From Dendrolimus kikuchii (taxonomy: Eukaryota > Arthropoda > Insecta > Lepidoptera > Lasiocampidae), in assembly GCA_019925095.2 (NCBI GenBank), contig CM034405.1:17787401-17851400 (forward strand): 64,000 nucleotides of DNA. The letters run 5' to 3'. The stretch's first letter is position 1; each line of letters opens with the position of its first letter. Position numbers and translations under genes: made by a program. The notes below the pieces were generated by a model, which was not told the DNA's origin, made no database searches, and saw only the letters and a list, made by a program, of their open reading frames with translations. Positions 1-8,928 of this stretch are shown piece after piece.

Positions 1-62
1 GGCCCAGATTGTGCGTAAATCGGTTAAGCATTTTCCCTCGCCTCAAAAAAAAAAGAAAAAAC
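1..62 (+). repeat. 3' tail fragment of an R1-type non-LTR element
   Basis: The window opens with a short stretch ending in 'cctcgcctcaaaaaaaaaa'. The same kind of terminus, a C-rich run then 'cctc' and poly(A), closes the R1-clade element at 22125-24491 (minus) and the fragment at 61645-61762. I infer a heavily 5'-truncated tail that continues beyond the left edge. The match is short, so confidence is modest. Confidence 0.4.
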
Positions 63-270
63 TTAGAGAACGTCACATTAAAATAATAGAAGGTAACTTT
101 TCATGACGACTGTATCTCTCTCTCTGTCTATTATTGTGATGTTTGACAGTCGTCAAACTCCAATCTTATAAAAATTGAGCTACCGGTCAGTAGGCGAAAA
201 AGGTTTGTTTTGCTGCTGCACGAACAATAAAGGATTCCTAAAAAAATTTGCCAGTATTAGAAATAATTTT

Positions 271-400
271 AGATAAAGAGTATTGCTCACCAACATAAAT
301 AATGTTAACAAAAAATATGCATAATTACAACACTTGGCAAAACAACAGGCGACTTTATCGCTAAAAGCGATCTCTTCCAGGCAACCTAGCTTAAAAGAAA
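271..400 (-). repeat. LINE 3'-end repeat (GCGATCTCTTCCAGGCAACC family)
   Basis: The plus strand reads 'attgctcaccaa' and, about 80 bases later, 'gcgatctcttccaggcaacc'. Related copies lie at 11065-11107, 11848-11990 and 58835-58960. In those, the 'ctcacc' side ends in 'acactttattg' preceded by (gata)n, so the element reads on the minus strand and ends in a short AATAAA-containing tail. 'atcgctaaaagcgat' is a small inverted repeat inside the unit. The bases between here and 902 are AT-rich with no frame or repeat I recognise. Confidence 0.5.
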
Positions 401-902
401 TTCTTAATTAATCTGACGATGTAGGTGGAGCAGGAAATAATAGAAGTTTAATTTCGCAACGCCAAGAGATTGAACTGGGCCTCTGGTGTTAGAAATGTTA
501 CGGTAATAATTTTCCATCAGTATGTTTTGTCTGTGGGTTTATTCACTTCTGGCGAAAAAGACAAAATAAAAAATGTATGAGAAAGTCCGATCAATTCTCG
601 TACAAAGCAATTCTGGTTTCAATTAAAATTTCAATGTATGGCAATAAATCAAGCTGGAATATTGTAAAACGCTCTACAGTTTCATTATTAATTCCTAGTG
701 AAGCTCTTAAGGCGAATATACTTAAAGCAAAATATACAATAATGTTATAAACGAGCGGTCCTAGTAGACATTTTTATGCCCTAAAAAAATTAAAATCTAG
801 GATCCGATTTTAGTGCCTCCTATCGATTTCAATTATGAATCTAATCCATCCCGAGAACACACACCAAAAAAAACATTAAGGTCAAAAACATAAAATTGTT
901 TG

Positions 903-1237
903 GTGAATTATGTATAATAATAATAATAGCAGCCCATACTTGTCCCACTGCTGGGCTCGGGCCTCCCATTATAGGGGGGTACGGACAGTATACCCGCCAC
1001 GCTTGTCCAAGGCGGCTTGGCAGGTTTAACACATCGGTTATCTCGATGTGCAGGTTGCATCACAATGTTTTCCTTCACCATTGTTAGCACGTAGCAATTG
1101 TAACAATATGCACATTAGATCAGAAAACTGACTAAGTGGTGCATGTGTTCCTGCCAGGATCGAACCCGCGCCCTTTGAGTTTGGGACGCGTGCGCTAGCC
1201 ATTACGCTACCATGACATGTATGTCGTGAATTATGTA
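903..1237 (-). mobile_element. tRNA-derived SINE, minus strand, with 12-bp target-site duplication
   Basis: A 311-bp SINE (915-1225) lies between two copies of GTGAATTATGTA (903-914 and 1226-1237). Read on the minus strand it starts with a tRNA-like head: an A box (TAGCGTAATGG, complement of 1199-1209) and a B box (GGTTCGATCCT, complement of 1156-1166), the split internal promoter of RNA polymerase III. It ends in a (TAA)n tail. Other copies are at 12576-12868, split at 34406-34474/34740-34925, and a tail at 21219-21265. The perfect 12-bp duplication shows LINE-type target-primed insertion and a fairly recent event. Confidence 0.88.
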
Positions 1238-1437
1238 ATTAGTCAAAAATGTAATTTAATCATTTTTTACATAGTTTACACTATAGGTATAATTTAGTCT
1301 AATAATATAATTTAGTCAGTTTTAAGGGATTTTAATTGAATGTCGATACGAATATGTCGTATACAGTATTTTGAAGTCAATATTAGTCTAAATTATACAT
1401 TCAATCTCACGTCATGTCTTATTATTATTAGTATATA

Positions 1438-1580
1438 TTTCAAGACCACGGGCCATAAAAATGGCCTGGACATTTGGAGGGCTTGCGTGGGGCCATGGAA
1501 AGGCCAACACGTAGAGGCTTTTTGACAAATTTAATATAAATGTGGCGTGACACTGACCGGCGATTATCCCTGTCTACATA
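1438..1580 (+). repeat. dispersed repeat shared with 57884-58024
   Basis: This ~140-bp block, from 'caagaccacgggcc' through 'gtggcgtgacactgaccggc' and 'tccctgtctacat', recurs in reverse complement at 57884-58024. Its right end runs into (TTA)n. The two copies have diverged by several substitutions. Probably the 3' end of an old retroelement; family not recognised. Confidence 0.6.
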
Positions 1581-1762
1581 ATATTTATTATTATTATTAT
1601 ATACTGTCATATAACCCTATATAGAATTGAAATATTCTGAAACTGAGTAAAAGCATCTGTTCATCAATCATTCTGAGAGATTTCTCTTAAATAATGGGAT
1701 ACTTTTAATTTATTAAGATGTAAGGGCAAAATATATTAAGAGTGCCATGCAGTAAAAAATAT

Positions 1763-2048
1763 TTTCGCTATTACTAACACCTGGTTTGTACCAAAAGTTT
1801 CGTATAATAAGCATTGATGTCAAAAGTTCTTTCAAAGGTTTTGATGTCATGCACGAAAAAGGGTTAAAAGGAGCCTTCGATTCCATATTACGAATTATTA
1901 GGATTAATATAGCCGAAGCTACCAACTGAAGGTAATATATTATATATCCAATTAATTGAAAGCAAAATAAACTTTGCTAAATATCAAATTCCGAAACCTA
2001 ATTAAAAATTCCCAGTAAAGTACTTCGCCTTATCATCGCAACTGCAGT
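1763..2048 (+). repeat. left part of a ~332-bp satellite-like unit
   Basis: From 'ttcgctattactaacacc' to 'atcgcaactgcagt' this matches the last ~285 bases of the units at 8929-10487. The unit is cut at its 3' edge by the BEL/Pao insertion and resumes at 8929 with 'gcagtattgaaagg'. It is more diverged from the others than they are from each other. Confidence 0.85.
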
Positions 2049-2364
2049 TGTTCACGCCACCGCGTAACGAACGATGATTCCCCGAAAAAGTAATTTACCC
2101 CGCACTTCCGCGTCTCAACGATCAGTCTGAATCGATCCGTCGTAAAAACATTCACGCATCGCGCGCGCATTTGAGATATCCACCCAATTGCAATACTAAT
2201 CGGGTTCCAAGAGCTTGGTGATAAGTGGCAAGTGAATCTAGTTGTGAAGCGGGAGATATATAACAAGAGAACACGCACTGCTGCTCCTGTATCGCAGACG
2301 CTCCGGTTACTCAGCTCATATTATTACGGGTGAGTCCATTTATCTCCATTCCCTCTTACCCTTG
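2049..2364 (+). repeat. 5' LTR (shared core)
   Basis: The 316-bp core starts TGTTCACGCC and has a TATATAA box at 2257-2263 followed by 'caagagaacacgc', consistent with a promoter for the genomic transcript. It matches 8582-8897 at all but one base. Beyond 2364 the sequence differs from what follows the 3' copy, so the true 3' limit of this LTR is not settled. Confidence 0.88.
2257..2263 (+). promoter_or_regulatory. candidate TATA box of the BEL/Pao 5' LTR
   Basis: TATATAA lies about two thirds into the LTR core, with the identical motif in the 3' copy at 8790-8796. Position and sequence fit a polymerase II start for the element. No transcript evidence is available from sequence alone. Confidence 0.5.
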
Positions 2365-2851
2365 AAATTTTCACATACCTAAAAAGTTAAATAAACAATC
2401 ATTATCAATCTGCCCATTTACCCGTTTTCTGCCCTTGTTTTTTCTTTTTTGTTTTCTTATAAACATATTACTTCTGCCCTTATATATTTAAATACCCATT
2501 CCACATTCCTCAGATAATTACGCAAATTGCTACACGATAACTATTTTTTGGTACGTAGGTAGGTTAATATAACCTCGAGTACGTATTCTGTACTTTATTC
2601 AGCACACCTATTCTCGAATACTTGCACTAAACGTGATATCGGATCGATATAATAATATTGAATATTATATTCGTTTCACTCGGTGTGGTTAGCTTGCCGT
2701 GCAACTTTTATAGCTTATATATAGCTTCGTGTTTATTAAGACTCAGCGCACACGACAGTTTGATATATATTTTTTTTTCCTAATCATTTTTATTTATTTC
2801 GTATTTCTTACGTTTCTCTGGCTGCTTTCTTGCGTGGTCTTTATTAGCATT

Positions 2852-2904
<53 letters not shown>

Positions 2905-2969
2905 AAAAAAAAAAATTTTTTTTTTTTTTCGTTTGCTTTTCCTTTTCTTATTGTGCACTTCTCATCGTC
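2365..2969 (+). other. BEL/Pao 5' leader with long homopolymers
   Basis: Untranslated leader between LTR core and gag. It contains 49 A (2855-2903), C, 11 A and 14 T ending at 2929. A lysine-rich frame crosses this run but is only the homopolymer translated. The tract is a likely place for assembly error or polymorphism. Confidence 0.7.
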
Positions 2970-3881
2970 ATGCCTACCAAATCGCAATCTGCCATCTTTA
3001 TGCAAACCCATAAGTACATAACTTTCCTATTAGAGATAGCTAACCTTATATTAAAAGGAGACAAAAAGTATAGTGTAAACGATTTCATAGGGCGCTTTAC
3101 AAAATTGGACGATATAAAGGGCAAGTTGGATACAGTATATTATGAGATCTTGGACTCTAAAGACCTTGACGACAAAGTGGAAAAATGGTACTTTGACTAC
3201 TACACCTCGGCTATAGAAGCATATGAAAAAATTTTGGTGGCAAACATCACCATCAGCTCAAGCATCAAACCAAGCTCGCCCACATTCTCCACGTCTACTG
3301 TTCTGCCCAAAATAGATCTACCCAAATTTTCTTCCAAGCTTGAGGATTGGCCATCTTTCATAACTATTTTCAAAAGCCTTACGGACACTGCCGGTAATTT
3401 GTCAGGTGCAGTTAAATTACACTATTTATTTTCTTGCCTCTCCGGAGAAGCTCTCAGTATGGTATCACACCTCAAGGTTACCGATGAGAACTACGATGTA
3501 GCGATGACAACACTTGCCAATCGCTACGAAAATCGCCGAGTTCTCATTGATAGGTTTATAGATATGATACTAGAGTTACCCCACATCACCACCCGCTCAC
3601 AAATCAGACAGTTATTTTTAGCCCCTCTTATTTCAACCCAATCGGCGCTTAAAAACCTAAACTTACCACTACATGACTCAGACTACGTCCTAGTGTCAAT
3701 AGTAGTGCGGAAGTTAAAGGGCGAGCTTCGCACATTATTTGAACGAACGCATGGGTCTTCAGACACTCTGCCCACCTTAAAGGATGTAATCACATTCTTA
3801 GAAGACCATGCACGTTGCACAGAAACTGAGACATATAACCCACCCCCCCCCTCCCCTCAGCCCGACATACAGACAAACTGA
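2970..3881 (+). CDS. BEL/Pao gag, N-terminal part (DUF1759-like)
   Basis: A 303-codon frame. Residues ~110-300 carry the gag signature of BEL/Pao elements: 'LPKIDLPKFSSKLEDWPSF' followed by 'KLHYLFSCLSGEA', as in the DUF1759 family that forms the capsid-like shell around element RNA. The N-terminal ~100 residues are acidic and helical-looking. I took the ATG at 2970 because it is the first in frame after the homopolymers; a second ATG lies at 3000. The frame ends in a proline-rich stretch right after the C9 run (3843-3851), where homologous gag would be expected to continue. The next segment (3808-4455) is in the frame one base further on, so this is a frameshift, either a real mutation, a programmed shift or a homopolymer error. 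Confidence 0.85.
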   Translation: MPTKSQSAIFMQTHKYITFLLEIANLILKGDKKYSVNDFIGRFTKLDDIKGKLDTVYYEILDSKDLDDKVEKWYFDYYTSAIEAYEKILVANITISSSIKPSSPTFSTSTVLPKIDLPKFSSKLEDWPSFITIFKSLTDTAGNLSGAVKLHYLFSCLSGEALSMVSHLKVTDENYDVAMTTLANRYENRRVLIDRFIDMILELPHITTRSQIRQLFLAPLISTQSALKNLNLPLHDSDYVLVSIVVRKLKGELRTLFERTHGSSDTLPTLKDVITFLEDHARCTETETYNPPPPSPQPDIQTN

Positions 3882-4455
3882 ACGTGCTTCTCCCTCAGTA
3901 CGGTACCAACCACGCGCTTCTGCACCCAGACCAGAAATTCGGCACGTTCGTTTTCAGCCCACTACTTCCGTCCGCCCACCTTTAACGCGCCCTGCATATC
4001 CTCTACAAAGTCAAGCGTACCCTGTACAGTACGCTCAAGGATACCCACAGTCTACACAATACTTCGAGCCCATAGCACAAGATTCCGCCCACCCACCAGC
4101 ACCGACCAATAATTATTACTGCCCTTGGTGTCACGTTAGAGGACACAGGTTGCTGAACTGCGGTGAATACCTAAGACAGCCTACGCAAGGGCGCTGGGAT
4201 TTTATCCAAGCTCATGAACGGTGCCGTAAGTGTCTAGGACCCCATTACTCTGACGAGTGCAGATCCACAGGACGGTGTAGAGAATGTGATAGCGAGAAAC
4301 ACCATACCACCTTACATCGCAGTGGCTTTGAATCACCCACATATGACAATTCTCACCTCTTGCCCCCACAACTAAGAGGACAAGAACACACCCGCCCAAC
4401 CACGGAATCAAGAAACTCTTCTCGTCGTAATTCACCTATTAATTCACAACAATGA
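3808..4455 (+). CDS. BEL/Pao gag, C-terminal nucleocapsid part with zinc knuckles
   Basis: The frame overlaps the end of the upstream gag and its first residues are out-of-frame translation. Real coding sequence begins near 3850. A CX2CX4HX4C zinc knuckle sits at C105-C108-H113-C118, followed by 'CRKCLGPHYSDEC' (residues 139-151) and 'CRECDSEKHHTTLH', the triple Cys/His cluster usual for BEL/Pao gag, which binds element RNA. Upstream is a basic, proline-rich linker. It ends at TGA 4453-4455. The same frame stays open after this stop into the protease-RT segment starting at 4600, so a single nonsense codon separates gag from pol. A CpG decay (CGA to TGA) would explain it, but that is inference. 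Confidence 0.85.
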   Translation: MHVAQKLRHITHPPPPLSPTYRQTERASPSVRYQPRASAPRPEIRHVRFQPTTSVRPPLTRPAYPLQSQAYPVQYAQGYPQSTQYFEPIAQDSAHPPAPTNNYYCPWCHVRGHRLLNCGEYLRQPTQGRWDFIQAHERCRKCLGPHYSDECRSTGRCRECDSEKHHTTLHRSGFESPTYDNSHLLPPQLRGQEHTRPTTESRNSSRRNSPINSQQ

Positions 4456-4599
4456 CTACCTGCTACTCACTTACACAATACTACACTACACCCACCCATA
4501 CCATCGCTACAATATACACCATCCACTACATCACGTAAACAAAATAAATCCCAGTTTCATACTCAGCACTATGATAATAAAGTTTATCATAATAATCAC

Positions 4600-7203
4600 T
4601 TGCCCGGCAGCCCTGTTACTTCCTCTGATAAAGCTAACCAAAATGACAGTCATATTTCAGCACATACTCAGCACATTACAGTACACGATCCACCAGTTTT
4701 ATTACCCACTGTGTCCCTAGAACTAGCAGACAACGCTGGAGAATTTCATAAGGCAAGAGCATTATTAGACAGCGGTTCCATGCTAACCTTGTTAACTAAA
4801 ACTATGACACAAAAATTACGTTTGCCTGTCGAGCACACAGAACTAAAAATTACAGGAGTCGGTAATCAGCAGACTCAAAACTCTAGTTCTTCAACTACCA
4901 TCACATTCCGCCCTATTCACACCGAAGTCCCAGTAATTAGCGCAAAGGCATACATTCTACCAGATTTGACAGGTCTTTTACCATTAACAATGTTACCTGA
5001 CGTTGTTCCACTCCTCGACTCGACACAGCTTCCCCTAGCAGACTCGTCTTATCGTTTTCCAGCCGCTATTGACTTGATTATGGGTTCTGATGTCTTGGGC
5101 CAAATTTTGGATGGTAACAAAATTTTTTTGGGCCCCGGCAGGCCAATAGCCTTCGGCACGATCTTCAATTTCGCTCTTTTAGGTCCTATCAATCCAAACT
5201 ACACAAAGCCTGAGCCTCAAGTTAATTCAGCACTAGTAAATATTGACTGTTTACAACCCCAACACTCAAATAAAGAAATACACTCCGCTCTGGAGAGATT
5301 CTGGGAAGTCGAAGAAGTGCAATCAAAGGACAACTCAACCTCTGACGAGTGTGAGGAGAACTTTCGTTCTACCACCACACGTGATCCCACAGGGCGATAC
5401 ATAGTATCCCTTCCCTTTCTTACAAAGGCACCTAAGCTCGGTGCAACCCACGCTATTGCACTACGACGATTCCTTAATTTGGAGCGCAAACTCCAAAGAG
5501 ATCCTACCCTCCGCTCAAAATATATCGACTTCATGAAGGAATACATTGACATGGGCCACATGGCTCTTTGTCACCCCAGCACATTCAAAGGAAAAGACCA
5601 TTTTTACGTCCCGCATCATGGCATCTTCAAAGCCAACTCTGAAAAACTTCGCACGGTTTTTGATGGCAGCTGTAAGAGCTCTAATGGTGTCAGTCTTAAT
5701 GACTGTCTGCACACTGGCCCACCGCTCCAACGTGATATTACTGACATCATTCTAAATTTTCGTACTCACAAAGTGGTCTTTAGTACAGACATCCAGATGA
5801 TGTTTAGAAATATACTAGTTCACCCAGACCACAGACGGTTCCAACTCATTCTATGGCGCTCTTCTCCAGATCAACCTCTGCTCACTTACGCCCTGTCCAC
5901 TGTCACGTATGGCCTACGACCCAGCCCCTTCCTCGCCAATCGATCTATTATACAGCTGGTCACTGATGAAGGTCACCGTTTTCCCCAGGCTGCACAGGTT
6001 CTTACGCACTCCATATTCGTGGATGACATTCTGACTGGGCATGATTCAGTTGACAAGGCAATAGCTCTGCAGACTGAACTCATTGAGTTACTAGCCCTAG
6101 GGGGATTTCATTTGCGAAAGTGGACCTCAAACTCTCGTCAGCTTTTAGAACGCTTCCCGGATGATCAATGTGACATACCCAAGGATTTTGATGTTGTACC
6201 CGACTCCAATGCAATCAAGGTACTTGGTATGCAATGGATACCCCAAACGGACGAATTTACATATCACATTTCGGTACCTACACTGGAAAAATTTACCAAA
6301 AGGTCAATACTCAGTACCATCGCTCGTTTATACGATCCTAGTGGATGGATCAGCCCAGTTATTTTCCGCGCAAAACTGCTCATTCAGCACCTATGGACTC
6401 TAAAGTTAGACTGGGATGAATCGGCTCCCAATGATGTCACATTTCAATTTCAGCACATTTTTGAAGACTTACCTCTACTCTCTGCTCTTCGACTCCCCAG
6501 AACAATTTGCACCAGCAAAGATTCCACCTACACCCTACACGGTTTTGCCGATGCATCCGAATCCGGATATGCAGCCGCAGTCTATCTTCATGAAACGAAT
6601 ATCACGGGTCAGGTACACGTCAGACTACTTGTTTCTAAATCCAAGGTAGCCCCCATTAAAACCCGACAGACTATACCAAAGCTGGAACTTTCAGCTGCAC
6701 ACCTCACTTCGCTGCTCATTTCTCGCGTCTCTGTTCAACTTTCTGCCCACATTACCATTCAGCAACACTTTTGTTGGTCAGACAGTACTATCGTACTCGC
6801 CTGGCTTAAAACTCCTTCTCAATCCCTACAGGTCTTTGAGGCCAATCGAGTCTCTGCCATTGCAGCCAATCCATGTAACCCTACTTGGAGACATGTACCC
6901 TCAGCTCTTAACCCTGCCGACTGTGCTAGCAGGGGAATATCAGCACAGGAACTCTTAGCCTATGACCTATGGTGGTCGCCTACTTGGCTCAAGGCCCCAC
7001 CTGATACCTGGCCCACGATGCCCCCTGCTTTGGGTCATCACGTACTGCCTGGTCTAAAACCCAGAAAAATGGTAGCTCACATCGCGGTTCCTGATCTAGA
7101 CACGGATTTACTCACGAGATTCAGCTCCTTAGACACACTTGTAGGCGTAACCGCATGTATTAAACGTTTTGCACACAATTGCTTGGTAGCATCATTACCG
7201 TAG
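4600..7203 (+). CDS. BEL/Pao pol: protease, reverse transcriptase, RNase H
   Basis: 867 codons in the frame of the upstream segment; the ATG at 4600 is simply the first after the TGA, and the frame is open from 4456. Retropepsin-like protease: 'ALLDSGSMLTLL' with catalytic D57. RT: motif A 'VVFSTDIQMMF' with D397; 'YGLRPSPF'; catalytic box 'IFVDDIL' with D475-D476 (FVDD rather than the commoner YVDD). RNase H: 'FADASE' D651, the E of 'PKLELSAAH', 'WSDST' D728 and 'NPADCASRG' D774, so all four acidic positions look present. The order and the 'DCASRG' motif fit the Pao-type pol family, which copies element RNA into DNA and removes the RNA strand. It ends at TAG 7201; similarity continues out of frame. 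Confidence 0.92.
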   Translation: MPGSPVTSSDKANQNDSHISAHTQHITVHDPPVLLPTVSLELADNAGEFHKARALLDSGSMLTLLTKTMTQKLRLPVEHTELKITGVGNQQTQNSSSSTTITFRPIHTEVPVISAKAYILPDLTGLLPLTMLPDVVPLLDSTQLPLADSSYRFPAAIDLIMGSDVLGQILDGNKIFLGPGRPIAFGTIFNFALLGPINPNYTKPEPQVNSALVNIDCLQPQHSNKEIHSALERFWEVEEVQSKDNSTSDECEENFRSTTTRDPTGRYIVSLPFLTKAPKLGATHAIALRRFLNLERKLQRDPTLRSKYIDFMKEYIDMGHMALCHPSTFKGKDHFYVPHHGIFKANSEKLRTVFDGSCKSSNGVSLNDCLHTGPPLQRDITDIILNFRTHKVVFSTDIQMMFRNILVHPDHRRFQLILWRSSPDQPLLTYALSTVTYGLRPSPFLANRSIIQLVTDEGHRFPQAAQVLTHSIFVDDILTGHDSVDKAIALQTELIELLALGGFHLRKWTSNSRQLLERFPDDQCDIPKDFDVVPDSNAIKVLGMQWIPQTDEFTYHISVPTLEKFTKRSILSTIARLYDPSGWISPVIFRAKLLIQHLWTLKLDWDESAPNDVTFQFQHIFEDLPLLSALRLPRTICTSKDSTYTLHGFADASESGYAAAVYLHETNITGQVHVRLLVSKSKVAPIKTRQTIPKLELSAAHLTSLLISRVSVQLSAHITIQQHFCWSDSTIVLAWLKTPSQSLQVFEANRVSAIAANPCNPTWRHVPSALNPADCASRGISAQELLAYDLWWSPTWLKAPPDTWPTMPPALGHHVLPGLKPRKMVAHIAVPDLDTDLLTRFSSLDTLVGVTACIKRFAHNCLVASLP

Positions 7204-7407
7204 ACGAACGTAAGAAAGCGCTCTTACACTGGGTACGCTCAGTCCAACAAAATATGTTCGCTGAAGACATCCACCGACTGCAAACTAACAAATTATGTAC
7301 TGCGAATACAACGCCTCTCGCCCTTTCTCAAGGATGGTCTTCTTAGAGTCGCTTGTCCAACTCAGCCCTCACACAACATCCCCTCATCTTACCCAGCAAG
7401 CCCCCTT
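7204..7407 (+). pseudogene. BEL/Pao pol linker to integrase, frame-shifted
   Basis: Coding-like sequence continues here in a different frame, for example 'QQNMFAEDIHRLQTNK' near 7236-7290, a stretch usual between RNase H and integrase in BEL/Pao. That frame closes at about 7348, while the integrase frame is already open from about 7330. Two compensating shifts therefore flank this piece (near 7195 and near 7330). Confidence 0.75.
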
Positions 7408-8535
7408 GTGGAAATTATAGATCATTTCCACACTATACACTGCCACCCGGGCGCAGATACACTACACGCACTACTCCGTCAACAATACTGGATTTTATCT
7501 GGAAGGCGAGTCATTCGTCACCGTATCTTTAAATGTGTACGCTGTTTTATCGAGCTCAGCCGAATCCCCCTTTTTATGGCCGAACCGGCTGATCGAGTCA
7601 GCCCACAACCGGTGTTTAGTCAAGTGTCCACGGATTTTGCCGGACCATTCCTAATTAAATCAAGTACTCTACGCAATGCCAAACTTCTCAAAGGCTACTT
7701 TTGTGTTTTCGTTTGTCTCGCCACCAAGGCAGTGCACTTAGAGGCTGTCTCGGAACTTTCTACGGACGCCTTTTTTGCGGCATTGCAAAGGTTCGTTAGT
7801 CGGCGCGGAATCCCTACCCTAATTCGCTCTGATTGCGGTACAAACTATGTCGGCGCAAGAAATCAGCTCATAGAAGTACAAAACTTCTTAAAGGCCAATG
7901 ATGATAGAATTACGCACAAGCTAGCCACACAGCAGATCACATGGTTGCTCAATCCGCCCTCAGCTCCTTCTTTTGGCGGTCTGCACGAGGCAGCCGTGAA
8001 ATCTACTAAGCAATTACTCTATCGCGTATTAGGTGAGCAGCATCTGACCTTTGAAGAATTTTCTACACTCTTAGCCCGTATTGAGGCCGTTCTCAACTCT
8101 CGACCACTCTGCCCTCTGTCTTCAGACCCTACAGACTTCGAAGTCCTAACCGCTGGTCATTTCCTTATAGGTCGCCCACTTACCGCATTACCCGAACATT
8201 CCCATGAATCCTCTCCTCCATCAACCCTACGACGTTTTCGCTTAGTGCAAGCGTTGGCTCAGCGATTTTGGACCTTGTGGTCGAAATCCTACCTGCACAC
8301 TCTCCAATCCCGATCTAAATGGACTACGGAAACCAGTCGACCCAAGATTGGTGAGCTGGTACTCATAAAGGAGGATAATCTTCCCAGACTCCAGTGGAAG
8401 ATGGGAAGAATAAAGAAGATTCTGCCCGGAAAGGATGACGTCGTCCGAGTCGTAGAACTCAGCACCAAGGATGGCAGCTTAACGAGACCAGTCACAAAGA
8501 TTGCTCGTCTTCCCCTCGACGACAACAGCACTTAG
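7408..8535 (+). CDS. BEL/Pao integrase
   Basis: 375 codons, open upstream of the ATG at 7408. It holds an HHCC-type zinc domain ('HFHTIHCHPG', then 'CVRC'), and a catalytic core with 'STDFAGPF' D76, 'IRSDCGTNYVGA' D142 and 'GGLHEAAVKS' E194. The 51-residue gap between the last two is longer than the 35 of many integrases, as is usual for BEL/Pao. The C-terminal ~110 residues ('RFWTLWSKSYL', 'PKIGELVLI', 'WKMGRI') match the DUF5641-like tail of this group. The protein joins element DNA to the chromosome. All catalytic residues are present, but as written it is out of frame with the RNase H. It ends 47 bases before the 3' LTR. Confidence 0.92.
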   Translation: MEIIDHFHTIHCHPGADTLHALLRQQYWILSGRRVIRHRIFKCVRCFIELSRIPLFMAEPADRVSPQPVFSQVSTDFAGPFLIKSSTLRNAKLLKGYFCVFVCLATKAVHLEAVSELSTDAFFAALQRFVSRRGIPTLIRSDCGTNYVGARNQLIEVQNFLKANDDRITHKLATQQITWLLNPPSAPSFGGLHEAAVKSTKQLLYRVLGEQHLTFEEFSTLLARIEAVLNSRPLCPLSSDPTDFEVLTAGHFLIGRPLTALPEHSHESSPPSTLRRFRLVQALAQRFWTLWSKSYLHTLQSRSKWTTETSRPKIGELVLIKEDNLPRLQWKMGRIKKILPGKDDVVRVVELSTKDGSLTRPVTKIARLPLDDNST

Positions 8536-8581
8536 TCAGCACTATAAATGGGAGCCGTCACCTTTTCCCCGGGCCCCAGGA

Positions 8582-8928
8582 TGTTCACGCCACCGCGTAA
8601 CGAACGATGATTCCCCGAAAAAGTAATTTACCCCGCACTTCCGCGTCTCAACGATCAGTCTGAATCGATCCGTCGTAAAAACATTCAAGCATCGCGCGCG
8701 CATTTGAGATATCCACCCAATTGCAATACTAATCGGGTTCCAAGAGCTTGGTGATAAGTGGCAAGTGAATCTAGTTGTGAAGCGGGAGATATATAACAAG
8801 AGAACACGCACTGCTGCTCCTGTATCGCAGACGCTCCGGTTACTCAGCTCATATTATTACGGGTGAGTCCATTTATCTCCATTCCCTCTTACCCTTGCAC
8901 CCTTGAAATCTGGCAATCGGCCAGATCA
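8582..8928 (+). repeat. 3' LTR with 31-bp extension
   Basis: Positions 8582-8897 match the 5' LTR at 315 of 316 bases. A further 31 bases (8898-8928), ending CCAGATCA, separate the shared core from the flanking GCAGT. The extension lets the LTR end in CA next to the duplication, but it is not seen after the 5' core. A polypurine tract upstream is not obvious ('ccccgggccccagga'). Confidence 0.85.

Larger units (their letters stand above)
2049..8928 (+). mobile_element. BEL/Pao-type LTR retrotransposon, near full length, coding region broken
   Basis: A 6.9-kb LTR element inserted in the satellite. Direct repeats 2049-2364 and 8582-8897 differ at one position in 316 (2155 C against 8688 A). The satellite is interrupted exactly at GCAGT, which appears on both sides (2044-2048, 8929-8933), so the element runs from TG at 2049 to CA at 8928. 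Domain order is gag, zinc knuckles, protease, RT, RNase H, integrase, as in BEL/Pao. The frame is disrupted by a shift near the C9 run (3843-3851), a TGA at 4453, and shifts near 7195 and 7330. It looks young by LTR identity but unable to make an intact polyprotein as written. No primer binding site could be assigned. Confidence 0.93.

Noticed and set aside
2033..2278. Minus-strand frame repeated at 8542-8811
   Set aside because: Both are the antisense of the BEL/Pao LTR; the duplication reflects the two LTRs, not a gene pair.
2729..3013. 94-codon plus-strand frame with a lysine run
   Set aside because: It is translation of the 49-A tract in the BEL/Pao leader and has no protein feature.
5217..5730. 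Minus-strand frames of 71-114 codons over pol
   Set aside because: Shadow frames of the RT coding sequence, with no recognisable domain.
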